Source: Coix lacryma-jobi var. lacryma-jobi
Lineage: Eukaryota; Streptophyta; Magnoliopsida; Poales; Poaceae
DNA: 64,000 bases
Assembly (NCBI GenBank): GCA_009763385.1
Contig: CM019831.1
Location: 117,187,482 to 117,251,481, forward strand
Direction of reading: 5' to 3'
Positions 45,501 through 55,247 of the stretch are shown in pieces (position 1 is the first letter of the stretch; every line of letters begins with the position of its first letter). The notes beneath the pieces were generated by a model. That model ran no database searches. It was not told the DNA's origin and saw nothing but the letters and a program-made list of their open reading frames with translations. The position numbers and the translations under genes are program-made.

Positions 45501-48500
45501 GGCCCCAACTCGTGCACCGGAGGGCACGAAGGCTGATGACGAGAAGAAGGTTGATCCAATGCCAAACCCTGACTACGAGGCTTGGGTGGCGAAGGATCAT
45601 AACGTGCTGAACTATATTCTCTCCAACATGTCCAAGGAGATCCTCGGGCATGTGAACACTTGTGACACCGCGTCAAGCGCTTGGACGGCCATTGAAGGGT
45701 TGTTCGCTTCGCAGTCTCGTGCGAAGATCATCAGCACACGCATGGCGCTGGCTACTTCTTCCAAAGGTACATCTACCATCAGTGAGTACTTTGCGAAGAT
45801 GAAGTCTTTAGCAGATGATATGGCAGCAGCAGGGCGTAAGCTTGAAGATGAAGAGCTTGTCTCCTACATCTTGATTGGTTTGGATCTTGACTATGATCCG
45901 GTGGTCACGGCTGTTGCGGCTCGGGTGGAGCCGATCTCCGTTGAGGAGTTACTTACCCAACTCATCAGCCATGAACAACGCATAGAGATGCGCAATGGAG
46001 GAGGACATCAGTCCTCGGCGAACATGGCGGCTAGAGGAAGCCGCAATGGTGGAAATTCACGTGGTCGTGGTGGCCGCAATGGAGGTGGCCGCGGCCAGAA
46101 CGGTCGAGGTGGCTTCGGACGCGGTGGCACTGGGCGCAGCACCTTCCTGCAGGGCGTCTTCTGTCAGCTCTGTGGGAAGGAGGGGCACTCGGTGGTCACC
46201 TGTTACAAGAGGTTTGATCGCTCCTTTGCAGGGCAGCAGCCTCAACAGAAATCGACGTCTACTGCAATGACTTCGTATGGTGTCGACACGAATTGGTACA
46301 TGGACACTGGTGCTACAGATCACATCACTGGAGATCTTGACAAGCTCACTGTGAGGGACCGATATCGCGGCGGTGATCAGGTGCACACCACCAATGGATC
46401 AGGTATGGAGATTAATCACATTGGTCATAGTGTTCTGTGTACCCCTAGCAACAATATTCATCTCAAAAATATTTTACATGTACCTCAAGCAAATAAAAAT
46501 CTTGTGTCAGTTAACCGTATTACTCGTGACAATCACATCTTCCTAGAATTTCATCCAAATCATTTCTTGATAAAGGAACAGGGAACGAAGAAACTCCTTC
46601 ATCGGGGCACATGTGAGCGTGGGCTTTATCCCTTCAAGACATCCAATAAAGAAGCTCTTGCTGTCATCAAGCCATCCACCTCCTTGTGGCACCATCGTCT
46701 CGGTCATGCATCCATCTCAGTCGTTCAACAAGTGATTAGTCGCAACAATCTTCCTTTTGTTCAAGAGTCAAATAAAGGCAGTGTCTGTGATGCCTGCCAG
46801 TAGGGTAAAAGTCATCAGCTACCATATCCTAGGTCTACAAGTGTGTCTAGTAGTCCTTTAGATCTTATATTTTCTGATGTATGGGGTCCTGCTCCGAACT
46901 CTGTTGGTCGACACAATTATTATGTGAGTTTCATAGATGATTTTAGCAAATACACTTGGATCTATTTGTTGTGTCGAAAGTCCGAAGTGTTCCAATGTTT
47001 TCGTGATTTCCAGCAATTAGTTGAACGACAGTTTGACCGTAAGATCCGAACGGTTCAAACTGACTGGGGTGGTGAATACCAAAGTCTCAGTCCTTTTTTT
47101 TAAACAAATGGGAATATCACATCACATCTCTTGTCCTCATGGACATCAGCAAAATGGATCTGCTGAGAGGAAACACCGACACATTGTTGAGGTTGGCCTT
47201 ACCCTTTTAGCTCATGCTTATATGCCCTTGAAATTTTGGGATGAGGCCTTCCTCACTACAGTTTTTTTGATCAATCGCCTTCCTTCTAAAGTCATCCAGA
47301 ATGGTACCCCCTTTGATCGTCTCCATGGTGAGTTCCCAGACTACACATTCCTCAGAACTTTTGGATGCGCTTGCTGGCCCAACCTAAGACCATATAATTC
47401 AAGAAAATTAGAATTCAGATCCAAACAGTGTGTGTTTCTGGGCTATAGTAATCATCACAAAGGGTTCAAGTGTCTAGAACCCTCCACTGGTCGTGTGTAT
47501 ATTTCCAGGGATGTGGTCTTTGATGAACACCTTTTTCCTTTCTCAAAGCTCCATCCGAATGCTGGTGCTCAACTACGAGCAGAACTTAGTCGTCTTCCCG
47601 ATATTCTTTTCAGTCCTTCATCCACCTTCAAGGGTATACAAATACATGATCATTGTGATAAATCTTCTGTACCTACTAACGCTTCGTTGAGTTCCAGTGG
47701 AAATATGACACCTGCAGGTGGCAAATCAGGAGCAAACAATTATGATTCTGTGCAAACCAAGCGATATTTCATGTGTCCGTCAGCAGGGAGCAGTACGGTA
47801 GGCGAGGATGATCCTCCTACGACGAATGTGACGGGAGATATGGAGCTTGCCTCGGAATCAGCTGTGGATCAGCGGTCAGCCTCAAACAGAAATACATCGG
47901 GTGTGTTTGTCACATCGTCAGGATTGTCTGCGCCGCCACGCCGTTCGAATGAGTCGGGTTCTTCTCATGTTGCTGCACAAACTGATCAGCACAGTGCAGG
48001 TTCCCCTGGATCTTCTGCGGCTGCTGAAGGAACTGAAGCTCTTGGACCTTCCGTTATTGCTGAAGGAACCGATGTTACCTCTATTTCTATGGCTGATCCT
48101 GCTCAACCTACATCAGATTTGTGTACATCAAGTTTACGTCCTGTGACACGACTACAAAGAGGGATCAGCAAACCTAAGATATATACAGATGGAACGGTTC
48201 GGTGGTGTGGTATTGCAACTACTGAGGAGCCCTCCACCATACAAGATGCTTTGCGAGATAAGAACTGGTTTTCGGCAATGGAGGAGGAGCACCGTGCTTT
48301 GATTCAGAACAACACTTGGCGTCTGGTTCCTCTTCCTAAAGGGAGAAGTGCAATTGGCTGTAAATGGGTGTACAAGATCAAGCGAAGGGCGGATGGTGTC
48401 ATTGAAAGGTACAAAGCCCGTCTTGTTGCGAAAGGATACAAACAAAAGTATGGGATTGATTATGAAGACACGTTCAGTCCGGTTGTTAAAGCTGCTACCA

Positions 48501-51166
48501 TAAGACTTATTCTCTTCATTGCTGTGTCTCGAGGATGGTCGCTTCGGCAACTTGATGTTAAAAATGCTTTTCTTCATGGTGTATTACAGGAAGAAGTATA
48601 TATGCTTCAACCCCCTGGGTATGTTGATCCAAACTGTCCTGATTATGTGTGCAATTTGGACAAAGCTATTTATGGACTTAAACAAGCTCCTCGTGCCTGG
48701 CATGCTCGCCTCTGTGATCGGCTATTAGCTCTTGGTTTTACGCCTTCCAAAGCTGATGCATCCCTCTTCTTCTTTAATGACGGACGACAAGTTCTATTTG
48801 TTTTGGTGTATGTGGATGATATCATAGTGGCCAGTTCCTCTGATACTGCTACCGATGCTCTTGTACGTGCTCTACAAATGGACTTTGCCCTCAAGGATTT
48901 GGGTGTGTTACACTACTTCTTGGGTATCGAAGTCAAGCGGGGTAGAGATACTATGCTTCTCACTCAAGAACGGTATGCACGTGATCTCCTAAAACGGTAT
49001 GGTATGGAAAAATGTAAATCGATTGATACTCCTATGTCTTCATCCGAGAAACTCAGTATAGAGGATGGAGACAAGCTTGGGACTGAAGATTCTACCAGAT
49101 ACCGAAGTTTAGTTGGGGCATTGCAGTACCTGACCTTGACAAGGTCGGACATCTCCTTTTCGGTAAACAAAGTATGCCAATTTCTGCATTCTCCTACAAC
49201 AGTTCATTGGAGCGCTGTGAAACGAATCCTGAGGTATGTTCAAGGGACTGTCAATTGTGGGCTTCAAATCTGCAAGTCTACTTCCACTCTTGTCAGTGCC
49301 TTCTCAGATGCAGATTGGGCTAGTTGTGTTGATGATCGACGATCTACAGGAGGTTTTGCGGTATTTCTTGGCTCCAATCTTGTGTCATGGACGGCTAGGA
49401 AGCAGCCGACTGTATCAAGATCGAGTACCGAAGCTGAATACAAAGCGTTGGCCAATGCTACTGCTAAAGTACTGTGGGTTCAGAAATTGTTAACAGAAAT
49501 TGGAGTTTGACATCCTCCTCAAGCTCGGCTATGGTGTGATAATCTTGGGGCTACCTATTTAACTGCTAATCCCGTCTTCCATGCGAGAACAAAACATATA
49601 GAAATAGATTTTCATTTTGTTCGAGAAAGAGTAGCTCAAAAACTTCTTGAGGTTCGGTTCATCTCTTCGGGTGATCAATTAGCAGATGGATTCACAAAGG
49701 CGCTTCCTGTTGTTAAATTAAAGAAGTTTAGAGACAATCTCAACCTCAAGTGTGGCTGAGATTGAGGAGGGGTGTTAGATAAACTCCAGGTTGTTAGGTT
49801 CCGTGTCAAAGGCGTTGTTAACATGTATAACGAGTTTGTTAGAGTTAGGAGAGGTTTTGTTGTAGGTCTCCTTGTTGTATACGCCACGATGGGGGCTATT
49901 CCCATCTCCTATTTAACATGGAACCGTGAGCCCCAAAGGGCATCACGTTAATCTATTTTCACAACCATCATTAGCACCAAGTAGCAGAATCACTTAATTC
50001 AACTGATGCTTGACGCACCATTACTGGTTTTAGCGTTCATTGCCTCATGATTACTTCAGCAATAGTTGAAAATTGACTAAAGTCCAGCAAAACATGGCAC
50101 AGACTACATGTTCTAAGCAGAAACAGAGCAATATTAAAGTATATACTGATAGCATTGTTACCTTTTTTGCTAGCAATAATAAAGTTCAGTGCTATAGTAG
50201 CTATACTAGTGTTGACTATCCATTGTTTGTTGTTGTTGATTTATTTATTTCCAAGTAACGACACACTACATTGTAGTATTCCACAACTGCTAGCTTTTAG
50301 AAGTAGCTTTCGAGGATTTGACTATGTTGAATGAAACACTACCATAAGAGCATCTCCAAGTGTTTGCCAAAACTTGGTATTTGGCAACTCTAAGAGCATC
50401 TCCAAGTGTTTGCCAAAACTTGGTATTTGGCAACTCAAAAAACTAGATAGCAAGTCGATTTGTTTGCCATCTCCAAGTGTTTGCCAAATAGACTTGCCAA
50501 ACCAAAAAAAAAGGCCCACCTCCAACACGTTAATCATCCTGCTCCACCGTCCAGTTTGCCGTGTCCCTCCGTCCATGGCGTCGTCGGTGCCGGGTTCCTG
50601 CATCTACTAATGACCGACGACCATCCTAACTCCCAACACCATGCCAGGCTGACCCGAATTTCACCCGGCTTGAGCTTCCACCGTTCGTTCATGGCATCGT
50701 CGTCCAAGCGCACTGAGGTTGAAGTTGAACCGTCCGTGTGTTCTTGGATCCGAGCTCACGACGAGGCGGTCCGTGCCGACCCGCTCCCTGACGGCGTCGA
50801 TGGCGCTCTGGTCCGCCGTCTTGCCGGCCGCATCGGTCACGTAGAACCAGGGGAAGCAGCAGCACCGGCGGCCCCGACACGCGAAGAAGAAGGCCGCGCC
50901 GCGGGATACGACAGGTTTGCGCCGCGCGGAAAGCTGCACGCGCGGGGATGAAATTTGGCAACCCACTCAATTTGGCAAATGAAGATGGCAAACTGTTGGA
51001 GAGGATTTTTTTCCACTTTTTGGCAAATAATTTAGGATAGCAAGTGGGATGGCAAACACTTGGAGATGCTCAAGTTGAAAGAAACATTATAGGACCTTGT
51101 TGAACTCACTGTTCTGCTGCTTCCTTGCAGGGTTTGTCATGCTGCAGTTGTTTCGGAAACCGATAG
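36535..51166 (+). CDS. CC-NBS-LRR receptor with integrated RIN4-like (double NOI) module (NLR2)
   Basis: Seven coding exons join in phase by GT-AG introns: 36535-37304, 37996-40002, 40658-40698, 41475-41617, 43246-43611, 43875-44069 and 51131-51166, giving 1185 aa. Rx-type CC with DMEDYLD (79-85); P-loop GPAGVGKST (184-192); kinase-2 YFIIIDGLW; RNBS-B GSRILVTT; GLPL; MHD replaced by VHS; then LRRs to about 925. A linker of about 60 aa leads to NOI-1, VPKFGSW (991-997) with YTMYFENARK. A disordered Pro/Ser/Arg linker follows, then NOI-2, LPKFGVW (1116-1122) with GYTAIFNRVREEK. The tail is GLSCCSCFGNR. RIN4 is a membrane-tethered immune hub targeted by pathogen effectors, so NLR2 is probably a sensor with a RIN4 decoy. 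No separate RIN4 start codon exists before NOI-1. Retention of intron 2 would give a stop at 40004-40006, producing a plain NLR. An alternative exon 4 start at 41370 adds 35 codons in frame. Confidence 0.88.
37305..37995 (+). other. NLR2 intron 1, before kinase-2
   Basis: Phase 2, from gtactg to ggcag, splitting an Arg codon before YFIIIDG, as in NLR1. 691 bases, no recognised element. Confidence 0.92.
40003..42384 (+). other. NLR2 introns 2, 3 and part of 4 with small exons 3 and 4
   Basis: Exon 3 (40658-40698, IPLAPGLATSSHS) and exon 4 (41475-41617, from DALLYESTC to DIKTNL) are short and bridge LRR and NOI. The rest is AT-rich intron. Pieces resembling the Stowaway family of 52387-52646 occur near 40130-40330 and 41860-42035. 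Confidence 0.7.
42385..42890. repeat. hAT-like non-autonomous repeat in NLR2 intron 4
   Basis: It is dense in ttcggtt/aaccgaac motifs in both orientations at both ends, like the subterminal repeats of the hAT-like element at 44449-45315. Ends and target duplication are not clear. Confidence 0.5.
42920..43179. repeat. Stowaway MITE in NLR2 intron 4
   Basis: The ends ctccctccgtcctaaaatataagg and (complement) ctccctctgtcctaagatataag are inverted repeats, flanked by TA on both sides. It ends 66 bases before the NOI-1 exon. Confidence 0.9.
43246..43611 (+). other. NLR2 exon 5: NOI-1 and RIN4-like linker
   Basis: The acceptor ctactgtaccag at 43245 is followed in phase 0 by HGRVPKFGSWELEDE. VPKFGSW matches the AvrRpt2 cleavage consensus VPxFGxW. 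FYTMYFENARKSK carries the conserved Thr-Tyr-Phe-(D/E)-x-A-R-K segment of N-terminal NOI domains. The remaining 90 residues are low-complexity Pro/Ser/Arg, as between the NOI domains of RIN4. The open frame upstream of the acceptor contains no ATG, so an independent RIN4 gene start is unlikely. Confidence 0.9.
43643..43743. repeat. Small foldback MITE in NLR2 intron 5
   Basis: tcaaattataagtcgttttgac and the complementary stretch gtcaaaaacaacttataattt form a hairpin of about 100 bases with Stowaway-like ends (ctccatccg / agaaagag). Confidence 0.75.
43875..44069 (+). other. NLR2 exon 6: NOI-2
   Basis: Phase 0 on both sides. LPKFGVWDDNSSAGDG is followed by YTAIFNRVREEKQSG, the C-terminal NOI signature. 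The Thr of GYT corresponds to the phosphorylated Thr166 region of Arabidopsis RIN4. Position 1 of the cleavage motif is Leu instead of Val. Read-through past the donor at 44070 meets a stop at 44088-44090 after six more codons. Confidence 0.9.
44227..44417 (+). repeat. 5' LTR of the Copia element
   Basis: It starts tgttagataa and ends ttttcaca. It begins 157 bases after the exon 6 donor of NLR2. Confidence 0.96.
44418..44430 (+). other. Copia primer binding site
   Basis: tggtatcggagcc directly follows the LTR. It differs by one base from the common initiator-Met tRNA PBS tggtatcagagc. Confidence 0.88.
44449..45315. mobile_element. hAT-like non-autonomous element, 867 bp, nested in the Copia leader
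   Basis: Perfect 12-bp terminal inverted repeats tcagggtgggca / tgcccaccctga are flanked by perfect 8-bp duplications cggaaatt (44441-44448 and 45316-45323). The 8-bp duplication is the hAT signature. The ends are rich in ccgaa/ttcgg motifs. No transposase is present. It lies 12 bases upstream of the Copia gag ATG. Confidence 0.93.
45328..49759 (+). pseudogene. Copia gag-pol (two stops, one frameshift)
   Basis: Gag begins at ATG 45328 (LNRTNFQSWRAQV) and carries the zinc knuckle CQLCGKEGHSVVTC. Protease has WYMDTGATDHIT. Integrase has HHRLGH ... CDAC, then DDFSKYTW and later domains. RT has the active site YVDDIIVA and RNase H has SDADWASC and SSTEAEYKAL. Lesions: TAG at 46801-46803 within the integrase zinc region (probably CAG to TAG), a 1-base shift in a T run at about 47091-47101, and TGA at 49508-49510 about 80 codons before the natural end at 49757-49759. 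Confidence 0.95.
49760..49772 (+). other. Copia polypurine tract
   Basis: The purine-rich gattgaggagggg lies directly before the 3' LTR. Confidence 0.85.
49773..49963 (+). repeat. 3' LTR of the Copia element
   Basis: 191 bp, same ends as the 5' LTR. By eye two substitutions separate the copies, so insertion is recent. Confidence 0.96.
49969..50346 (+). other. NLR2 intron 6, between Copia and Pack-type element
   Basis: AT-rich intron sequence without a recognised feature. Confidence 0.5.
50347..51071. mobile_element. Pack-type non-autonomous element with captured gene fragment, 725 bp
   Basis: The ends agagcatctccaagtgtttgcc and (complement) gagcatctccaagtgtttgcc are inverted repeats. The first 46 bases are tandemly duplicated (50346-50391, 50392-50437). 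The GC-rich interior (about 50560-50950) has, on the minus strand, FYVTDAAGKTADQSAIDAVR, which resembles an ACT-domain repeat (ACR) protein of plants. This suggests transduplication of a host exon. It lies 60 bases before the last NLR2 exon. Confidence 0.72.
51131..51166 (+). other. NLR2 exon 7: Cys-rich C-terminal tail
   Basis: After the acceptor ttccttgcag the phase-0 frame reads GLSCCSCFGNR and stops (TAG 51164-51166). RIN4 proteins end in a similar Cys cluster that is palmitoylated and holds them at the plasma membrane. Matching phase and this motif are the reason for joining it to exon 6 over 7061 bases. Confidence 0.85.
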
Positions 51167-51856
51167 GTGTCGTTGAAGGTTGGATGAACCAGTGCGGATT
51201 GTATCATTGTCACATGAGTTGTGCCACCGTTGTGCTGTGTCTCTGTTGTAATATTATTGTGCGATAACAAGACGTGCCACAACATGGTTAAGCAGTTTGA
51301 GCTGTTTTTGTAACGTGCAATTCGTCTGTGTATAAAATCCTGTCAACATGGAGGGTTGGCGGGTTGCTTGGTAGTAGTTTCTCGCACCCTCGACCCTCCT
51401 CCACCCCCACCTCACACGTAAAAAAGAAAAAAGAAAGAAAGAAAGAACAAGACTTCTATCACAAAAAGGATTTTAGGGGACAGACCTCTAAGATGAAAAG
51501 ATGGGCACAAATAGGGGCCACGTCGGTACTAATTATTAATAGAGATGGAAATCTTGAGGTATTTGTCTCTGTGAATACTCCATACTTGAAACTAAAAATC
51601 ATGTTAATTAACCGTGGTTCGCAAAAGCTCTATTATTGGCAGTTGGCTGCCAAGGATTATTTTCTTGATGTTTTTTTTTGGTATTTTCTTTCATTGGCGG
51701 GGTTTATTTACTCGCCAAGGTCTTTCCTGATCCAGGAGGCAATACTAGTGCTTTTTTGTGCCCTCAACATTACAATACAAATACAAATATAGAGCAAATT
51801 GGTAGGTGCTAGGGGGCATGACCGTACGAAGCACATTCAACTTTTTTTTTAGCATC
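51167..51856. other. NLR2 3' UTR and spacer
   Basis: GT/T-rich sequence to about 51300 (gtctctgttgtaatattattgtg) looks like a 3' UTR with polyadenylation region. The rest has no recognised gene. Confidence 0.45.
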
Positions 51857-52101
51857 AGAGCAAGTTTAATAATACAGTCTGCTGCTGGCTGTAAGGATCT
51901 TTACAGCCCACGTTGCAGCCGATTCATACAATGGTTAAGTCTTTGCTATAATTATATGACTCACTTGTCTCTCTCACAAACTGCATTGGTTCAGTGTCCA
52001 AACGGGTTGTAAGCTTACAGCTCACTTCTCTTTTCTCTCCTTTCTTCTCTCTTCTATCTTAGTATTTAGCCTTCTTACAGCCCACTGTTATACTTGCTCT
52101 T
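51857..52101. repeat. MITE with agagcaagt termini, 245 bp
   Basis: The left end agagcaagtttaataatacag and the complement of the right end taagagcaagtataacagtg are inverted repeats. Confidence 0.8.
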
Positions 52102-52138
52102 ATGCATGCGGCATGCCTGGGATGGTGGTGATCCAGCG

Positions 52139-52208
52139 TTTTTTTTTCATCTCCGGGGAGTATTCCAAAGGCTTTTTTTTTTCATCCCCGGGGAGTATTC
52201 CAAAGGCC
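52139..52208. repeat. Tandem duplication, about 35-bp unit
   Basis: A T-run followed by catc(t/c)ccggggagtattccaaaggc occurs twice in direct succession. Confidence 0.9.
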
Positions 52209-52386
52209 TTGTCTCTGTTGACTGTTGTAGAACGACAGAGAGGATAATAGTGGAGGTCGCGTGAAGGTCCCCTGTACTTTTTTGCTGGGCCTCATTGAGG
52301 TCGGAGTTCGTGTTGGGCCCAAGGCGGGCTGCACTCGTCGGCGGCCTTTTTTTAACCCGTCGTCAACTCGTCATTGCATACTAGTA

Positions 52387-52646
52387 CTCCCCTCAGTCCA
52401 AAAAAAATATGCAATTCTATCACTTAACTTTAAACAATTATAGATAAAAAATATATATTAATATTTATGATATTAAATAAATATTATTAAATTATGAAAT
52501 GTATTTTTATAGTAAATTTATTTGAATTAATAAATATTAATATTATTCACTAGAAATATAGTTAAATGTGAAGTACCTTTTTAGACACGGAACTTATAGA
52601 CACGGAACTTATAGTTACATGTTTTGTTTTTAATGTACGGAGGGAG
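52387..52646. repeat. Stowaway-type MITE, 260 bp
   Basis: The ends ctcccctcagtcc and (complement) ctccctccgtac are flanked by TA. An internal 15-base stretch (agacacggaacttat) is duplicated. Confidence 0.85.
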
Positions 52647-52953
52647 TATTTTTTTTTTCAACCTACTAGAACGTGGCGACGATAGGATGGCACACGCACG
52701 TGAATATCGAGGCAACCGTGGTCCCCCGAGATTCGAATCCGGAACGGCCAGCGCACGAGCGGGTGAGGGCCGGTTCTACATTTTTAAAGACCCTAGGGCG
52801 GACTTGGCAATGGACCCTTATGGCTACAGTGGGCACACATACGAATATACGCAATTGTATATAGGTATATATATATATACATATATGAGTTAATTAATGA
52901 GCAACGAAAATAACAGGATACAATGTCTAGAAGGACAAGAAAATTACACTAAA

Positions 52954-53268
52954 GAGTCTGTTTAGGTCCCTTTACTTTGGAGGAAACGACATCCACTCAA
53001 TAAACTAGCCTATTTGGCTTGAAATTTGATATAAACCTATCTTAAATTTATAGGGTAAGAGAGATAGATTCTATAGATCATCATGCTATATTTCTACTTT
53101 ACCACTTATAATACTCTCTTCAATTCACTCCTCTATGATAGAAATACAACATATGAGTATCTCTCGTATAACCAACAATAATATATGTGTATAATATGTG
53201 TATAATTAATATGTGTATAAATTATGATTCTTAGAATAGATTCAATTCCAAGAATCCAAATGGGCCCT
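52954..53268. repeat. MITE with imperfect termini (gtttaggtccc / tgggccc)
   Basis: AT-rich body of about 315 bases. The ends pair imperfectly (gtctgtttaggtccc with gggcccatttggattc). Confidence 0.55.
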
Positions 53269-53269
53269 A

Positions 53270-53942
53270 ATTTAATTACCTCAAAATCCTAAATAAATCA
53301 AACTCCTATTATGAAAAGAGACTTCTTCTAGCTTTTCTTGATGCAAAATTAGTGAAGATAGTATCTGAGATCAATAGTGTAAGATATCTCAATGCAGCAC
53401 ATAGCTAAGCGAGTCGTTGCATCGGCCGTGAGCAGCGACGTCTCCCTATTTCAGGAGCAAGAAGACAAGGAGTCAAAGAGTACATATACTTAGGTCTGGG
53501 CCCCTTCGCATGCTGGGCCCCCGGCGGTCGCACCCGCTGCACCTCCTCTAATACGGCCCGGGGTGACCAGACACCAGCCAGCATGAGGTCCCACCCGCAT
53601 GGAGAACACTGGCCCACCTGCCAGCGGCGTCACCTCCACATCGACGCGGCCGCAGACGGACGGTGCGGGCGCCGTCGTAGTCAGCGTGGAAAGGAAAGAA
53701 CGAGGAGAACGCGCACCTGTATGCAGGAGGATGTAGGACATCTCGCTGAACCCCGTCTGCTAACGTTATTCCAAACAAGTCCTTTTGTGAATTGTGGTCA
53801 CTAAACAACCATTTTTTTTTTATTTTCCACGGCAGGTTCTGTAACGGAGAACAACATTCTATCCTTGGAAAAGCCGGGCTTTATACCTTTTTTTGTAAAA
53901 AAAATCACACCATAAGTTAGTAGTATTCTTCAATCCTTATTC
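53270..53942. other. Spacer, no gene recognised
   Basis: A GC-rich stretch at 53500-53720 has short overlapping ORFs on both strands that show no family I recognise. Confidence 0.4.
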
Positions 53943-54308
53943 AGAGCAACTCCAACAGTTTGGCAAAACCGCTTGACATCCTATGATTTTTATCAAAACC
54001 ATAAAAAACATCCTCCAACAACTTGGCAAAAGTACTTGGCAATTTGGCAAGCTTGACAAAATTCCCCCTTCACTTGCCAAATATGTCAAGTCCTCCATCG
54101 CTTGGCATCACGTGTATCACAATTTGCCAACTTGTTGGAGACTCAATTTTATGATTTTGGCAAAAATTCTAGGATGTCAAGTTCTTTTGCCAAGCCCAAA
54201 TAACAAACTGTTGGAGAAGACCTTTTTTTTCACTTGGCATTTGGTTTTGGGACTTGACAAAACTATAGATTTGTCAAGTGAGTTTTAGCAAACTGTTGAA
54301 GTTGCTCT
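53943..54308. repeat. MITE with gagcaactccaacag termini, 366 bp
   Basis: The ends agagcaactccaacagtttggc and (complement) agagcaacttcaacagtttgc are inverted repeats. It is related to the gagcatctccaa elements of this window. Confidence 0.8.
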
Positions 54309-55247
54309 GCAAGCATAAATGCATCAAATTGAGTTGGTTCTAGACTTGGTGCTTACTAACGACTAGGTCTCGCCATTTTCCATGATGGTTGGCAACTTGG
54401 CATCAAGAACAATAACAAATGTAAGACTCTCTTCACTTGAGCTATAAACCGATTTAGCTAATTCGTACAATTACTTTTTTTGAGAAAAAAATATTGTTCT
54501 ACAATTAGCTTGTACATATTAAAATCAGCAGAGTAGCCAAAGTGAACAGAGCCTAAGGAAGCAAGAAAGCACTTATTGTTTCTCAATAGTATGTTTAGTA
54601 ATTGTTATCGTCTTAGCCCCTGTAGCTGACATGGTATAGCTCGTTCAAATTCATAGTGCTTAGGTCTTTCCTAATTGGGGTTTAGACCCCCACTATAGAG
54701 GGGAAATACTCTTATTGCCATAAACACGTGATAAAGAAAACATATATCATTAACTATAATTCCTAGTATGTTACAAAGTTTTTAATATATATTTAAGCAT
54801 TTTTCTCCTACCGGAACTACAACCCCCTCCATTCTTCTGTTCTCAATCATAGACCGCTTTAGCCGAACCTCAATGATTTCAACCAATTTATAGAATAAAG
54901 ACCAAATATGTATTCAAATTTAAATTATTTTTTTTAAAATTCTCTATGCATACGTCATTATATCGATAAATTTGACATAGGACAAAAGAGACCTATATAG
55001 TCAATGCGAATTCTTTCTCAAATTCCAAAATACGTAGTCAATTTCACCACCGGCGCAATTCGCACATCCCGGAAGTTATCATTTGTAGTTTTGCAGTATG
55101 CCAGGGACCGAAGTGTAATAGGCTAGGGGGCCCACATGCAAGGAAGACCAAAAGAGCCAGCGATCGTTCCCCTCCAACATTCGCGGCCGCCGCCGTCGCT
55201 TCCCCTACCCCGTCGAGAATCCGCCGCCACCTACGCGGGCCGCGGTC
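54309..55247. other. Spacer and promoter side of the CBS gene
   Basis: AT-rich until about 55040, then GC-rich leader-like sequence before the ATG at 55248. No clear TATA box was found. Confidence 0.45.

Larger units (their letters stand above)
44227..49963 (+). mobile_element. Ty1-Copia LTR retrotransposon inside NLR2 intron 6
   Basis: The 191-bp LTRs at 44227-44417 and 49773-49963 differ at two positions by eye, and perfect 5-bp duplications accat flank the element (44222-44226, 49964-49968). The order is PBS, gag, protease, integrase, RT, RNase H, PPT, as in Copia. It shares the transcriptional orientation of NLR2. A hAT-like element sits in its leader. Short LTRs suggest the Ale/Hopscotch-like group, which I cannot confirm. 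The coding region is broken, so it is non-autonomous. Confidence 0.97.

Noticed and set aside
50661..50966. A functional ACT-domain gene
   Set aside because: Only a fragment is present, inside inverted transposon ends and antisense to NLR2; no start or full domain.
52624..52893. Overlapping ORFs near 52.7 kb
   Set aside because: No family signal, low-complexity ends, no splice sites that extend them.
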